The notes under the pieces are model-generated. The model saw only the letters and a program-made list of their open reading frames with translations. It made no database searches and was not told the DNA's origin. Positions 1 through 4,768 of a stretch of DNA of 11,284 bases are shown here, piece after piece (position 1 is the first letter of the stretch; each line of letters opens with the position of its first letter). This DNA comes from Peptococcaceae bacterium (lineage in GTDB: Bacteria; Bacillota; Peptococcia; DRI-13; UBA5745). A program made the position numbers and the translations under genes. The stretch lies in NCBI GenBank assembly GCA_031264885.1, contig JAISDM010000303.1:1-11284 (forward strand). The letters run 5' to 3'.

Positions 1-47
1 GAGTCGAACACGACCGCACCCGGTGGGTGAGGGAGGGAGTGTGAGAC

Positions 48-104
48 TGGGCAGGCACGTGGTGAAATCAAGCGTCGCAAGACGCGCAGATTGAGCCCGT
101 GTCC
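48..104 (+). other. Structured RNA-like sequence, possible group II intron fragment
   Basis: The stretch folds as nested helices: an outer GGCACG (53-58) with CGTGTC, a middle AATC/GATT pair, and an inner GCGTC-GCAA-GACGC hairpin capped by a GNRA tetraloop. This architecture, next to purine-rich single-stranded stretches, resembles the ribozyme part of bacterial group II introns. No reverse transcriptase and no domain V were seen, and the window edge cuts the left side. The intron assignment is an inference from general appearance; only the nested pairing is visible. Confidence 0.25.
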
Positions 105-406
105 TAACCCGGAATGACAAAACAGGGGGCCGGAATGATAAGATATGACCGTTTCTGGACGGTCCCGGGCGGCAGGATGCCGCCCCTACGGTATAGGTAT
201 CCCCTGTGAACAGTAACAGGATGCTGGTCCCCGCTGGCCGACGCGGTAATAATTTGCTTTTTATCTCCAATTACTGGCTTATATCCGAGTTGATGCAGTA
301 TCTCTTTGGAAATTGTTGTCATGCTTGCTCCCGTGTCCACCGTAATGAAAGTGTATTTGAAATTGTCTGTGCGCCGACTCCACAGACCAACTTCCATAAA
401 CTTCAT
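104..406 (-). pseudogene. Retropepsin-like aspartic protease, 3'-truncated
   Basis: The first 55 or so residues resemble small bacterial retropepsin-like aspartyl proteases: an N-terminal strand with LWSRRTDN, then the catalytic VDTGAS motif (Asp24-Thr25-Gly26), then TTISKEILHQLGY and the IITAS strand. Retropepsins work as dimers, each chain supplying one catalytic Asp. The family normally continues with a second glycine-rich half of about 60 residues. Here the frame instead runs into repeat copy 1 (130-247), which supplies an unrelated arginine- and proline-rich tail. I therefore call it a truncated remnant, with the native part at about 235-406. The ATG at 404-406 has no clear ribosome binding site; an in-frame ATG three codons later is possible. 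No linked substrate is recognisable. Confidence 0.55.
130..247 (+). repeat. Structured 118-bp repeat, copy 1
   Basis: This segment matches 1914-2030 with about five substitutions and one single-base gap. It contains three consecutive potential hairpins: GACCGT/ACGGTC (147-164), the palindrome GGGCGGCAGGATGCCGCCC (167-185) and CCTGT/ACAGG (201-218). The palindromic core recurs in reverse orientation at 7128-7146. No ORF with recognisable function lies in it, so it looks like a non-autonomous miniature repeat. Its right 27 bases correspond, in copy 2, to HIRAN coding sequence, suggesting that copy 1 carries flanking DNA or that the recombination joined at a short shared sequence. Confidence 0.8.
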
Positions 407-553
407 AATCTCAAAAGATGTTTTTTTAGTTTGCTCTATTGCTTAATATCACCGAGCATTTTTTGTATGTGTTTATGTTCTTGCCTCCTAGAATACGAAA
501 CGTCGCCGGGGCATTGTGGCACATAGGGGCATGTTCGTCCTCCGGATCCGCCG

Positions 554-590
554 CAGCCGGTAACGCGCCCAATGGAGCGACTTACCGCTG
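554..590. repeat. Palindromic element, copy A
   Basis: Outer arms CAG-c-CGGTAA and TTACCG-CTG pair around a centre containing CAATGGAGCG. The element shares 27 of 30 positions with copy B, 49 bp downstream, and the centre recurs at 2061-2094. In this copy the inner GCTC/GAGC helix is weakened by a substitution (GCCC), while the outer stem is the longest. Confidence 0.65.
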
Positions 591-606
591 GTGAGACTGA
601 CACAGA

Positions 607-636
607 CGGTAACGGGCTCAATGGAGCGGCTTACCG
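607..636. repeat. Palindromic element, copy B
   Basis: Outer helix CGGTAA/TTACCG encloses an inner perfect hairpin GCTC-AATG-GAGC (616-627). It lies eight bases before the terminator at 644-675. Confidence 0.7.
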
Positions 637-643
637 CGAACGC

Positions 644-675
644 AAAAAGACCTGCCAATAACGGCAGGTCTTTTT
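644..675. terminator. Bidirectional intrinsic terminator
   Basis: A perfect 13-bp inverted repeat, AAAAAGACCTGCC and GGCAGGTCTTTTT, surrounds the loop AATAAC. It gives a GC-rich stem followed by a T-run on either strand, and ACGC/GCGT outside it extends the stem. On the minus strand it lies downstream of the antitoxin-like gene ending at 760 and would stop that transcript before the retropepsin remnant. Confidence 0.9.
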
Positions 676-709
676 GGCGTCGGAGCGGGACGAATCCAAG
701 CCGTCACAA

Positions 710-742
710 CCGGCTTTCTCCGTTTAAAACAGAGAAGGCCGG
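710..742. repeat. Imperfect inverted repeat hairpin
   Basis: CCGGCTTTCTC and GAGAAGGCCGG form an 11-bp stem with one G-U pair around an 11-nt AT-rich loop. It lies just past the stop of the minus-strand antitoxin-like gene. It has no clean T-run on either side, so an RNA-stabilising or repeat role is as likely as termination. Confidence 0.6.
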
Positions 743-759
743 AGCGGGACAAGATGGAT

Positions 760-981
760 TCAGTCCCTATCCGCCAATTGCGCCGCTATGTCCTCCAGAC
801 GGGCGCATTCTCCCCGGAGATATTCTTCCATGGCCGCTTCATGCGCTTCCAAATCTCCCGGTTCCGGAGGTTCTGACGGCATGAGATTAACCGCCAATTC
901 AAGAAGAAGTTTCTTTTTTGTTTCTGGCAGCATAAAAAAAGCTGTATCCCAGTCCAGTTTAGATATTGCGTTAGTCGGCAT
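760..981 (-). CDS. Small antitoxin-like protein of a RelE-type module
   Basis: A 73-residue acidic protein. The N-terminal half (residues 1-35) has a DWDTAFFMLPE segment and a leucine-rich helix; the C-terminal half (about 44-70) is a charged helix with EAAMEEYLRGE, the kind of tail by which RelB/Phd-like antitoxins wrap around RelE/ParE toxins. The ATG at 979-981 follows an AGGGGTG ribosome binding site and lies 15 nt past the stop of the RelE-like frame, giving a toxin-then-antitoxin order. No DNA-binding domain is obvious in it. The antitoxin role is inferred from size, charge and position, not from a motif I can name. It could instead be an unrelated accessory-region protein. Confidence 0.6.
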   Translation of the reverse strand: MPTNAISKLDWDTAFFMLPETKKKLLLELAVNLMPSEPPEPGDLEAHEAAMEEYLRGECARLEDIAAQLADRD

Positions 982-996
982 TAACGTTCACCCCTT

Positions 997-1239
997 TTAG
1001 AGTCTATCATACACGTTCCCCCGTGGAGCTATCGCCTCTATGAGGATTGTATCATTGTCAGGTCTAAAAAACAATAATCGCCAGTCCCCAAGACGTAACC
1101 GGAATAGCCCTTTTTTTCCCTCTATCCGGGCAATATCCCCTTTCGGAATTTTCAATATGGCTTGAAAAATCCTGCAAACGCGAATTCCTCCACATACTCC
1201 ATGATATCCCCCGGCTGGACGCCCAGGGCGGCGCGTTGA
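997..1239 (-). pseudogene. RelE/ParE-family toxin lacking its N-terminus
   Basis: This 81-codon frame carries a clear RelE/ParE C-terminal fold: RIFQAILKIPKGDI, then the IEGKKGLFRLRLGDWRLLFF core and a closing IEAIAPRGNVYDRL strand. RelE-type toxins cleave mRNA on the ribosome; ParE relatives poison gyrase. The family usually has some 25-30 residues before this point, including the first strand and helix. Here the upstream codons (STRRPGRAPGG and so on) do not resemble the family and contain no ATG or GTG; they run straight back to the TAA that ends the ribbon-helix-helix gene at 1240. The only internal alternative start is a TTG at 1153-1155, which would give about 52 residues. I read it as a 5'-deleted relic, though use of a rare start cannot be excluded. 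Confidence 0.65.
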
Positions 1240-1446
1240 TTATATTTCTCCATCTCCGTCCCGCTTCATTGCCTCAATAATGGCCCTGCTTACAAAACTG
1301 TTTATGCTTTCTCCTTTCGCTATGGCGTGGCCTTGTATCAGGGCTTTTTGTCCTTTGGGCACAGCCAAATTTATTCTGTCATAGGTTTTCGCATTATATT
1401 TGTTGTTTGCTCTAATACGGGCCTCACTATTTTTTCGGTCACTCAT
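1240..1446 (-). CDS. Arc/MetJ-like ribbon-helix-helix protein
   Basis: A 68-residue basic protein. Residues 1-22 are a charged arm; about 23-31 (YDRINLAVP) form the DNA-contacting strand; two helices follow (KGQKALIQGHAIAKG and SINSFVSRAIIEAMKRD). This is the plan of Arc/MetJ/CopG repressors and of many antitoxins, which act as DNA-bound dimers. The start at 1446 is chosen because GGAGG lies 7 nt upstream; an upstream in-frame ATG at 1491 would add 15 residues and skip this site. It heads a minus-strand cluster with the RelE relic and the small antitoxin-like gene. A palindrome over its own -35 box (1494-1508) suggests autorepression. It may be an orphan antitoxin or a plasmid/transposon-type regulator. 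Confidence 0.8.
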   Translation of the reverse strand: MSDRKNSEARIRANNKYNAKTYDRINLAVPKGQKALIQGHAIAKGESINSFVSRAIIEAMKRDGDGEI

Positions 1447-1474
1447 TATTTTGCCTCCAGGATTAATTAGCTTT

Positions 1475-1504
1475 ATTGTATCACAATTCAAAAGTACTTA
1501 ACAA
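1475..1504 (-). promoter_or_regulatory. Sigma-A-type promoter of the ribbon-helix-helix cluster
   Basis: Read on the minus strand: TTGTTA (1504-1499), an 18-nt spacer, and TACAAT (1480-1475), about 30 nt before the chosen start codon. The region is AT-rich, unlike the surrounding coding DNA. Confidence 0.6.
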
Positions 1505-1508
1505 GTAC
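1494..1508. promoter_or_regulatory. Candidate operator palindrome
   Basis: GTACTT-AAC-AAGTAC is a perfect 6-bp inverted repeat that covers the -35 box of the ribbon-helix-helix promoter. Ribbon-helix-helix antitoxins commonly bind short palindromes in their own promoter, so this is a plausible autoregulatory site. Binding itself is inferred. Confidence 0.5.
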
Positions 1509-1539
1509 AAAAAAATACAATTAATTAGTGTATTTCCTT

Positions 1540-1568
1540 TTGATATATACTGTTTAAGTGTATATAAT
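1540..1568 (+). promoter_or_regulatory. Sigma-A-type promoter of the HIRAN gene
   Basis: TTGATA (1540-1545), a 17-nt spacer and a perfect TATAAT (1563-1568) lie about 48 nt before the HIRAN start. The arrangement is divergent from the ribbon-helix-helix promoter, with the candidate operator between the two. Confidence 0.75.
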
Positions 1569-1913
1569 AATATCAAGAACTGATTAACAGCGCGACAACG
1601 AAGGAGGTCAACACCATGTACAACAAATCAACCATCTGCCGGACGGCAAACACACTGATCAAAGAGGGGCACAGCCGGAGCGACGCCTTCCGGCTGGCGT
1701 GGCGGCTGGCGAAGGGGACGGAGGTCAAGGTTGCCGGGGTCAGTTTCGGGAAGCGCCCGGCGGCGCTGGAGCGGCTGACGCATTACGGCCCGGAGGAAAT
1801 CCGGCTGAACCTGGTTCGCGAAGAGAACCCATACGACAGCGGCGCGGTCATGGTGATTGCCAGTGTGGCCGGCAAAGGCTCCTACTGCATTGGATACATA
1901 CCCCGGACGCTGG

Positions 1914-2030
1914 CCGGGATGACAAGATATGACCGTTTCTGGACGGTCCTGGGCGGCAGGATGCCGCCCCTACGGTATAGGTATCCCCTGTGAACAGTAA
2001 CAGGATGCTGGCCCCGCTGGCCGATGCGGT
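1914..2030 (+). repeat. Structured repeat, copy 2, inside the HIRAN gene
   Basis: The counterpart of 130-247. The inserted part appears to be 1922-2002 (81 bp), bounded by the 5-bp direct repeat GGATG at 1917-1921 and 2003-2007, as expected of a target duplication. It has the same three hairpins as copy 1, including the palindrome at 1951-1969. Terminal inverted repeats are not convincing, and it encodes nothing recognisable, so it is called a miniature repeat rather than an insertion sequence. Confidence 0.75.
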
Positions 2031-2060
2031 CAAGGTTTGCGGACATCAGATTGCAGGCGG

Positions 2061-2094
2061 CCGGCAGCGCTCAATGGAGCGGCTTACTGCCCGG
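2061..2094. repeat. Palindromic element, copy C
   Basis: Outer arms CCGGCAG and CTGCC-c-GG pair around the hairpin CGCTC-AATG-GAGCG. The centre and the GGCTTAC flank match copies A and B, but the outer arm has changed from CGGTAA/TTACCG to GGCAG/CTGCC with pairing kept. It overlaps the end of the reconstructed HIRAN frame. Confidence 0.65.
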
Positions 2095-2160
2095 TGATAT
2101 CCCCATCCTTCGAGCCGGGGCGCGGTTCCGGCAAAAACACGTAAAGGGTATAAGTAAGGG

Positions 2161-2205
2161 TACGGCGGCAAAACGCCCTCGCGGGTTCAAGTCCCACGGG
2201 GGCGT
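2161..2205 (+). other. tRNA 3'-half-like sequence, possible attachment-site relic
   Basis: A variable-arm-like GGCG...CGCC (2164-2177) is followed by a T-arm-like GCGGG-TTCAAGT-CCCAC (2181-2197) and an acceptor-like GGGGGCG (2198-2204). No matching 5' half, anticodon arm or CCA is present upstream or downstream. Integrases often recombine at tRNA 3' ends and leave such pieces. The same bases also form one long hairpin from ACGCCC to GGGCGT, so a terminator-like structure after the HIRAN gene is an alternative. Confidence 0.35.
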
Positions 2206-2223
2206 CTCTTTATATATTAAGCG

Positions 2224-2242
2224 AGTACCAATATGTGGTACT
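2224..2242 (-). terminator. Weak hairpin downstream of tRNA-Leu
   Basis: AGTACCA and TGGTACT form a 7-bp stem with a 5-nt loop just past the 3' end of the tRNA. The sequence after it on the minus strand is AT-rich but lacks a solid T-run, so termination or processing here is uncertain. Confidence 0.35.
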
Positions 2243-2252
2243 TATTTCCAAT

Positions 2253-2338
2253 TGGTGCCCGAGAAGGGACTTGAACCCCCACCCAATCGCTTGGAGCGGA
2301 TTTTGAGTCCGCCGCGTCTGCCATTCCGCCACTCGGGC
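2253..2338 (-). tRNA. tRNA-Leu (anticodon CAA)
   Basis: An 86-nt class II tRNA. The 7-bp acceptor GCCCGAG/CTCGGGC is perfect, the discriminator is A and the CCA end is encoded (2255-2253). The D-arm has the GGCGGAATGGCAGACGC pattern typical of leucine tRNAs. The anticodon stem GCGGA/TCCGC carries the loop CTCAAAA, so the anticodon is CAA and the codon read is UUG. A long variable arm follows, then the T-loop GTTCAAGTC. The first two T-stem pairs are less regular than the rest. It should be functional and is transcribed from the promoter at 2409-2437. Confidence 0.95.
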
Positions 2339-2408
2339 ATATTCGGTTCCGGCGCGCGCCTGTCCCGCTTCCGCGGGCGGGCGGGGCGTGACGCGCGGCG
2401 CAAAAATT

Positions 2409-2437
2409 ATTATACTGGATGGACCCAGGCGTGTCAA
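2409..2437 (-). promoter_or_regulatory. Consensus promoter of tRNA-Leu
   Basis: On the minus strand TTGACA (2437-2432), a 17-nt spacer and TATAAT (2414-2409) match the sigma-A consensus exactly. It would start a leader of about 60 nt, very GC-rich, ahead of the tRNA 5' end at 2338. Confidence 0.85.
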
Positions 2438-2477
2438 TGGGTACGCGAAAAATTATTCCTCATGGGCAGGATTGCTA

Positions 2478-2506
2478 TTGACAGGCGCGGAGTTATGGCG
2501 CATACT
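2478..2506 (+). promoter_or_regulatory. Sigma-A-type promoter of the purC-purB-pyrG operon
   Basis: TTGACA (2478-2483), a 17-nt spacer and CATACT (2501-2506). Transcription would begin near 2513, giving a leader of about 115 nt before purC. It diverges from the tRNA-Leu promoter 40 nt away. Confidence 0.7.
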
Positions 2507-2526
2507 AAAAACAGTATATTGATGAA

Positions 2527-2598
2527 GGCGTTCATTAATTCGCGGCTGGGAACCGGGGCGGCTCCGTCCCATGATTTCCGCTTAATGAGCGTCTTTTT
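2527..2598 (+). terminator. Terminator-like attenuator in the purC leader
   Basis: GGCGTTCATTAA (2527-2538) pairs with TTAATGAGCGTC (2582-2593), 12 bp with two G-U pairs; GCGG (2542-2545) with CCGC (2578-2581) extends it inwards, and GGGGCG/CGTCCC forms an inner hairpin. Five T residues follow at once (2594-2598), then AAATTTT. Lying between promoter and ribosome binding site, this is the layout of a transcription attenuator. No known riboswitch class (purine, PRPP, ppGpp) is recognisable, so the regulating signal is unknown. It could also be a leftover terminator of an older upstream gene. Confidence 0.6.
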
Positions 2599-2629
2599 AA
2601 ATTTTGATCATGATATGGAGGGTAAAACG

Positions 2630-3346
2630 ATGACCAGCGGCGCTTTGTATGAGGGGAAATCGAAGACTGTGTACCCCGGTGAGCGTGAGGACGAATGCCT
2701 GATCCGCTTCCGGGACACGGCCACCGCCTTCAATGGGGAGAAGAAGGAGGAGCTCCAGGGCAAGGGCAGGCTCAACGCGGAGTTCTCGAATCTGGTCTTT
2801 GAGTTTCTGGCGAAAAACGGCGTTCAGACCCATTTGATCAAGGTGGTGGACGAAACGTCCATTTTGGCGAAAAAAGCCGAAATTGTTATGGTGGAGGTCG
2901 TCGTCCGGAATCTGGCGGCGGGGAGTTTTTCCAAAAAATACGGCGTTCCGGAGGGGACGGCGCTGCGAAACACCGTTTTGGAATTCAGCTTAAAAAGCGA
3001 CGAATATGGGGATCCCATGATGAACGAGACGCAGATTACGGCGCTGGGGCTGGCCGCTCAGGCGGAATTGGACGAGATGTCCCGGCAGGCGCTGAGGATC
3101 AACGGGCTTCTGTCCGGATTATTGGCCCGGGCCGGGATCAAGCTGGTGGATTTCAAGCTGGAATTCGGAAGGTATCAGGGCGGGATCATCTTATGCGACG
3201 AAATCACGCCGGATTCCTGCCGCTTCTGGGACGCCGGCACCCATGAAAAACTGGACAAGGACCGGTTCCGTCTGAATTTGGGCGGCGTGCTGGAGGGATA
3301 CCAAAATGTGCTGGGGAGGGTCAGGGATGTCGTCAGACAGGTATGA
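2630..3346 (+). CDS. purC: Phosphoribosylaminoimidazole-succinocarboxamide synthase
   Basis: SAICAR synthetase joins CAIR and aspartate using ATP, a cytoplasmic step of purine biosynthesis. The 238-residue product has the usual family length. It opens with LYEGKSKTVY (residues 5-14), the nucleotide-binding glycine loop. Then come the VVVRNLAAGSFSKKYG segment, EFSLKSDEYGDPMMNE with the metal- and substrate-binding acidic residues, and the C-terminal DFKLEFGR segment. The ATG at 2630 is chosen because GGAGGG lies 7 nt upstream and family homology starts right after it; the same frame is open far upstream, but that part crosses the tRNA. Its last 20 bases overlap purB, indicating a shared transcript and coupled translation. 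Expression is probably controlled by the leader hairpin at 2527-2598. Confidence 0.97.
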   Translation: MTSGALYEGKSKTVYPGEREDECLIRFRDTATAFNGEKKEELQGKGRLNAEFSNLVFEFLAKNGVQTHLIKVVDETSILAKKAEIVMVEVVVRNLAAGSFSKKYGVPEGTALRNTVLEFSLKSDEYGDPMMNETQITALGLAAQAELDEMSRQALRINGLLSGLLARAGIKLVDFKLEFGRYQGGIILCDEITPDSCRFWDAGTHEKLDKDRFRLNLGGVLEGYQNVLGRVRDVVRQV

Positions 3347-4757
3347 AAATCCGTTGTGCAAGCGTTACGCCGGCCGGGAGATGCAGGGGATATTTTCCGA
3401 CGACCACAAATTCACGGTCTGGCGCCGGCTGTGGGTCGCCCTGGCGGAGAGTCAGCGGGAGCTGGGCCTCGACATCAGTCTGGCTCAGATCGATGAAATG
3501 AAGCGGAATGTGTCGAACATCAATTATGACGCGGCGGAGCGGAAAGAGAAGGAGATCCGCCACGACGTCATGGCGCATATCTACGCTTACGGGCTGCAAT
3601 GCCCCGCCGCCAAGCCCATCATTCACCTGGGGGCCACATCCAGCTATGTGGGGGATAACTGCGAGATCATTCTGACGAGGGAAGCCCTGCTGCGGGTCAA
3701 GCAGCTGCTGGTCAACGCCGTCGCCGCGCTGTATGCCTTCGCGGACCGGTACAAGGGGCTGCCCACTTTGGCTTATACCCATTTTCAGCCTGCCCAGCCC
3801 ACCACCGTGGGGAAGCGCGCCACTTTGTGGATTCAGGATCTGCTGCTGGATCTGGAACAGCTGGACTTCGTGCTGTCCGGGCTGAAATTGCTGGGCTGCA
3901 AGGGAACCACCGGCACAGGCGCCAGCTTCCTGGAGCTTTTTGACGGGGATCATGGCAAAGTCAAGGAGCTGGAACGCAAGATCGCCGCGAAAATGGACTT
4001 CGCTCAGGTATATCCTGTGAGCGGGCAGACTTATTCCAGAAAAGTGGACTATTATGTGCTGTCCGTCTTGAGCGGAATCGCTCAGAGCGCCTATAAATTC
4101 TCCGGGGACGTGCGGCTCCTGTCTCACTTGAAGGAAGTGGACGAGCCCTTCGAGGACGGGCAGGTCGGGTCTTCCGCCATGGCGTACAAAAGGAACCCCA
4201 TGCGGTGCGAGCGTATGGCGTCTTTGGCGAGATACGTCATGACGGACGCCTTGAATCCCGCTTTGACGGCGGGGGTTCAGTGGTTTGAGAGAACCCTGGA
4301 CGACTCCGCCAACAAGAGGATCAGCGGTCCGGAGGCGTTCCTGGCGGCGGACGCCATATTGTCCTTATACATCAATGTGGCGGAGGGGATCAGCGTTTAT
4401 CCCAAGATGAGCGAGAAACACCTGAACGCGGAGCTGCCCTTCATGGCCACGGAGAATATCCTGATGTACTGCGTCAAAAAAGGCGGCGACAGGCAGGAGC
4501 TTCATGAGGCGATCCGGAAACATTCGGTGGAGGCTTCGAAGCGGATTAAGCTGGACGGCGCGGATAATGACTTGCTTCAGAGGATTCTGGATGATCCCGT
4601 TTTCGGGATCACCCGGCAGGAGTTGGATCATTTGACGGCCGCCGAGAATTTCACGGGCCGCGCGCGGGAGCAGACGGAGGAATTTCTGGGAACCGTAAAG
4701 AAAATCATAGACGGCCACCGGTCGCTTCTGGGCGTTCAGGTCAGCGTTCAGGTATAA
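3327..4757 (+). CDS. purB: Adenylosuccinate lyase
   Basis: Adenylosuccinate lyase removes fumarate from SAICAR, the product of PurC, and from adenylosuccinate in AMP synthesis; it acts as a cytoplasmic homotetramer. The 476-residue chain shows the superfamily motifs: HLGATSSYVGDN, THFQPAQPTT with a conserved His at about 152, and the flexible signature loop SSAMAYKRNPMRCE (282-295) with the catalytic serine. The loop has Ala where many members have Pro before YKRNP. The length and the YENPLCKRYAGREM start resemble the eukaryote-like branch also found in Clostridia. The ATG at 3327 has GGGAGGG 6 nt upstream; an earlier in-frame ATG at 3306 would add seven residues that do not fit the family. 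It overlaps purC by 20 nt, and its stop lies within the pyrG ribosome binding site. Confidence 0.97.
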   Translation: MSSDRYENPLCKRYAGREMQGIFSDDHKFTVWRRLWVALAESQRELGLDISLAQIDEMKRNVSNINYDAAERKEKEIRHDVMAHIYAYGLQCPAAKPIIHLGATSSYVGDNCEIILTREALLRVKQLLVNAVAALYAFADRYKGLPTLAYTHFQPAQPTTVGKRATLWIQDLLLDLEQLDFVLSGLKLLGCKGTTGTGASFLELFDGDHGKVKELERKIAAKMDFAQVYPVSGQTYSRKVDYYVLSVLSGIAQSAYKFSGDVRLLSHLKEVDEPFEDGQVGSSAMAYKRNPMRCERMASLARYVMTDALNPALTAGVQWFERTLDDSANKRISGPEAFLAADAILSLYINVAEGISVYPKMSEKHLNAELPFMATENILMYCVKKGGDRQELHEAIRKHSVEASKRIKLDGADNDLLQRILDDPVFGITRQELDHLTAAENFTGRAREQTEEFLGTVKKIIDGHRSLLGVQVSVQV

Positions 4758-4768
4758 GGAGATATGCC

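Larger units (their letters stand above)
407..759. other. Non-coding repeat-rich stretch
   Basis: No convincing gene lies here. The AT-rich part (407-495) is the likely upstream region of the retropepsin remnant. The rest holds two palindromic elements, a bidirectional terminator and a further hairpin, listed separately. The 10-base word GGAGCGGGAC occurs twice (682-691 and 741-750), flanking the hairpin at 710-742. Open frames across it are repeat translations without a credible ribosome binding site or recognisable family. Confidence 0.6.
1616..2097 (+). pseudogene. HIRAN-domain protein interrupted by a miniature repeat
   Basis: The N-terminus (about residues 1-34) is the helical lead seen in small mobile-element proteins, with KSTICRTANTLI and FRLAWRLAKG. 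A HIRAN domain follows: VKVAGVSFGKR, NLVREENPYDSGAV and GYIPRTLAG. HIRAN domains occur in helicases and as stand-alone proteins and are linked to recognition of DNA ends or damaged forks. The ATG is preceded by AAGGAGG at 1601-1607. The present frame ends at 1993 (125 residues), its last 24 being repeat translation. Deleting 1922-2007 joins GYIPRTLAGM to LAPLADAVKV, which fits a HIRAN C-terminus, and the frame then runs to TGA at 2095-2097 (131 residues). Its final residues fall in palindromic element C, so the tail may have been altered there as well. Function is probably lost or reduced. Confidence 0.7.

Noticed and set aside
104..234. Repeat-derived tail of the retropepsin frame as a real domain
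   Set aside because: It is the reverse translation of repeat copy 1, which is also found on the other side of the module and in a different gene context.
436..621. 61-codon minus-strand frame ending in MLGDIKQ
   Set aside because: Most of it is translation of the palindromic elements. Only the last 20 or so residues look protein-like; they could be the end of a gene destroyed by the repeats, but there is no family match to support that.
559..637. Possible CRISPR array from two 30-bp repeats 49 bp apart
   Set aside because: There are only two units, the repeats differ at three positions, the 19-bp spacer is too short, and no cas genes are present. The units are self-complementary hairpins also found at 2061-2094.
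1152..1253. 33-codon minus-strand frame (MEKYNQRAALG...) overlapping the RelE relic
   Set aside because: It has a poorly spaced ribosome binding site, overlaps both neighbours in another frame and has no recognisable family. It may be a fragment from the same deletion.
2024..2629. Long in-frame extension upstream of purC
   Set aside because: It crosses the tRNA-Leu gene, the promoter and the leader hairpin. Homology to SAICAR synthetase and a good ribosome binding site both place the start at 2630.
2513..2629. Known purine or PRPP riboswitch in the purC leader
   Set aside because: The conserved junction motifs of these classes are not visible, and the leader is too short for a full PRPP-type aptamer plus expression platform.
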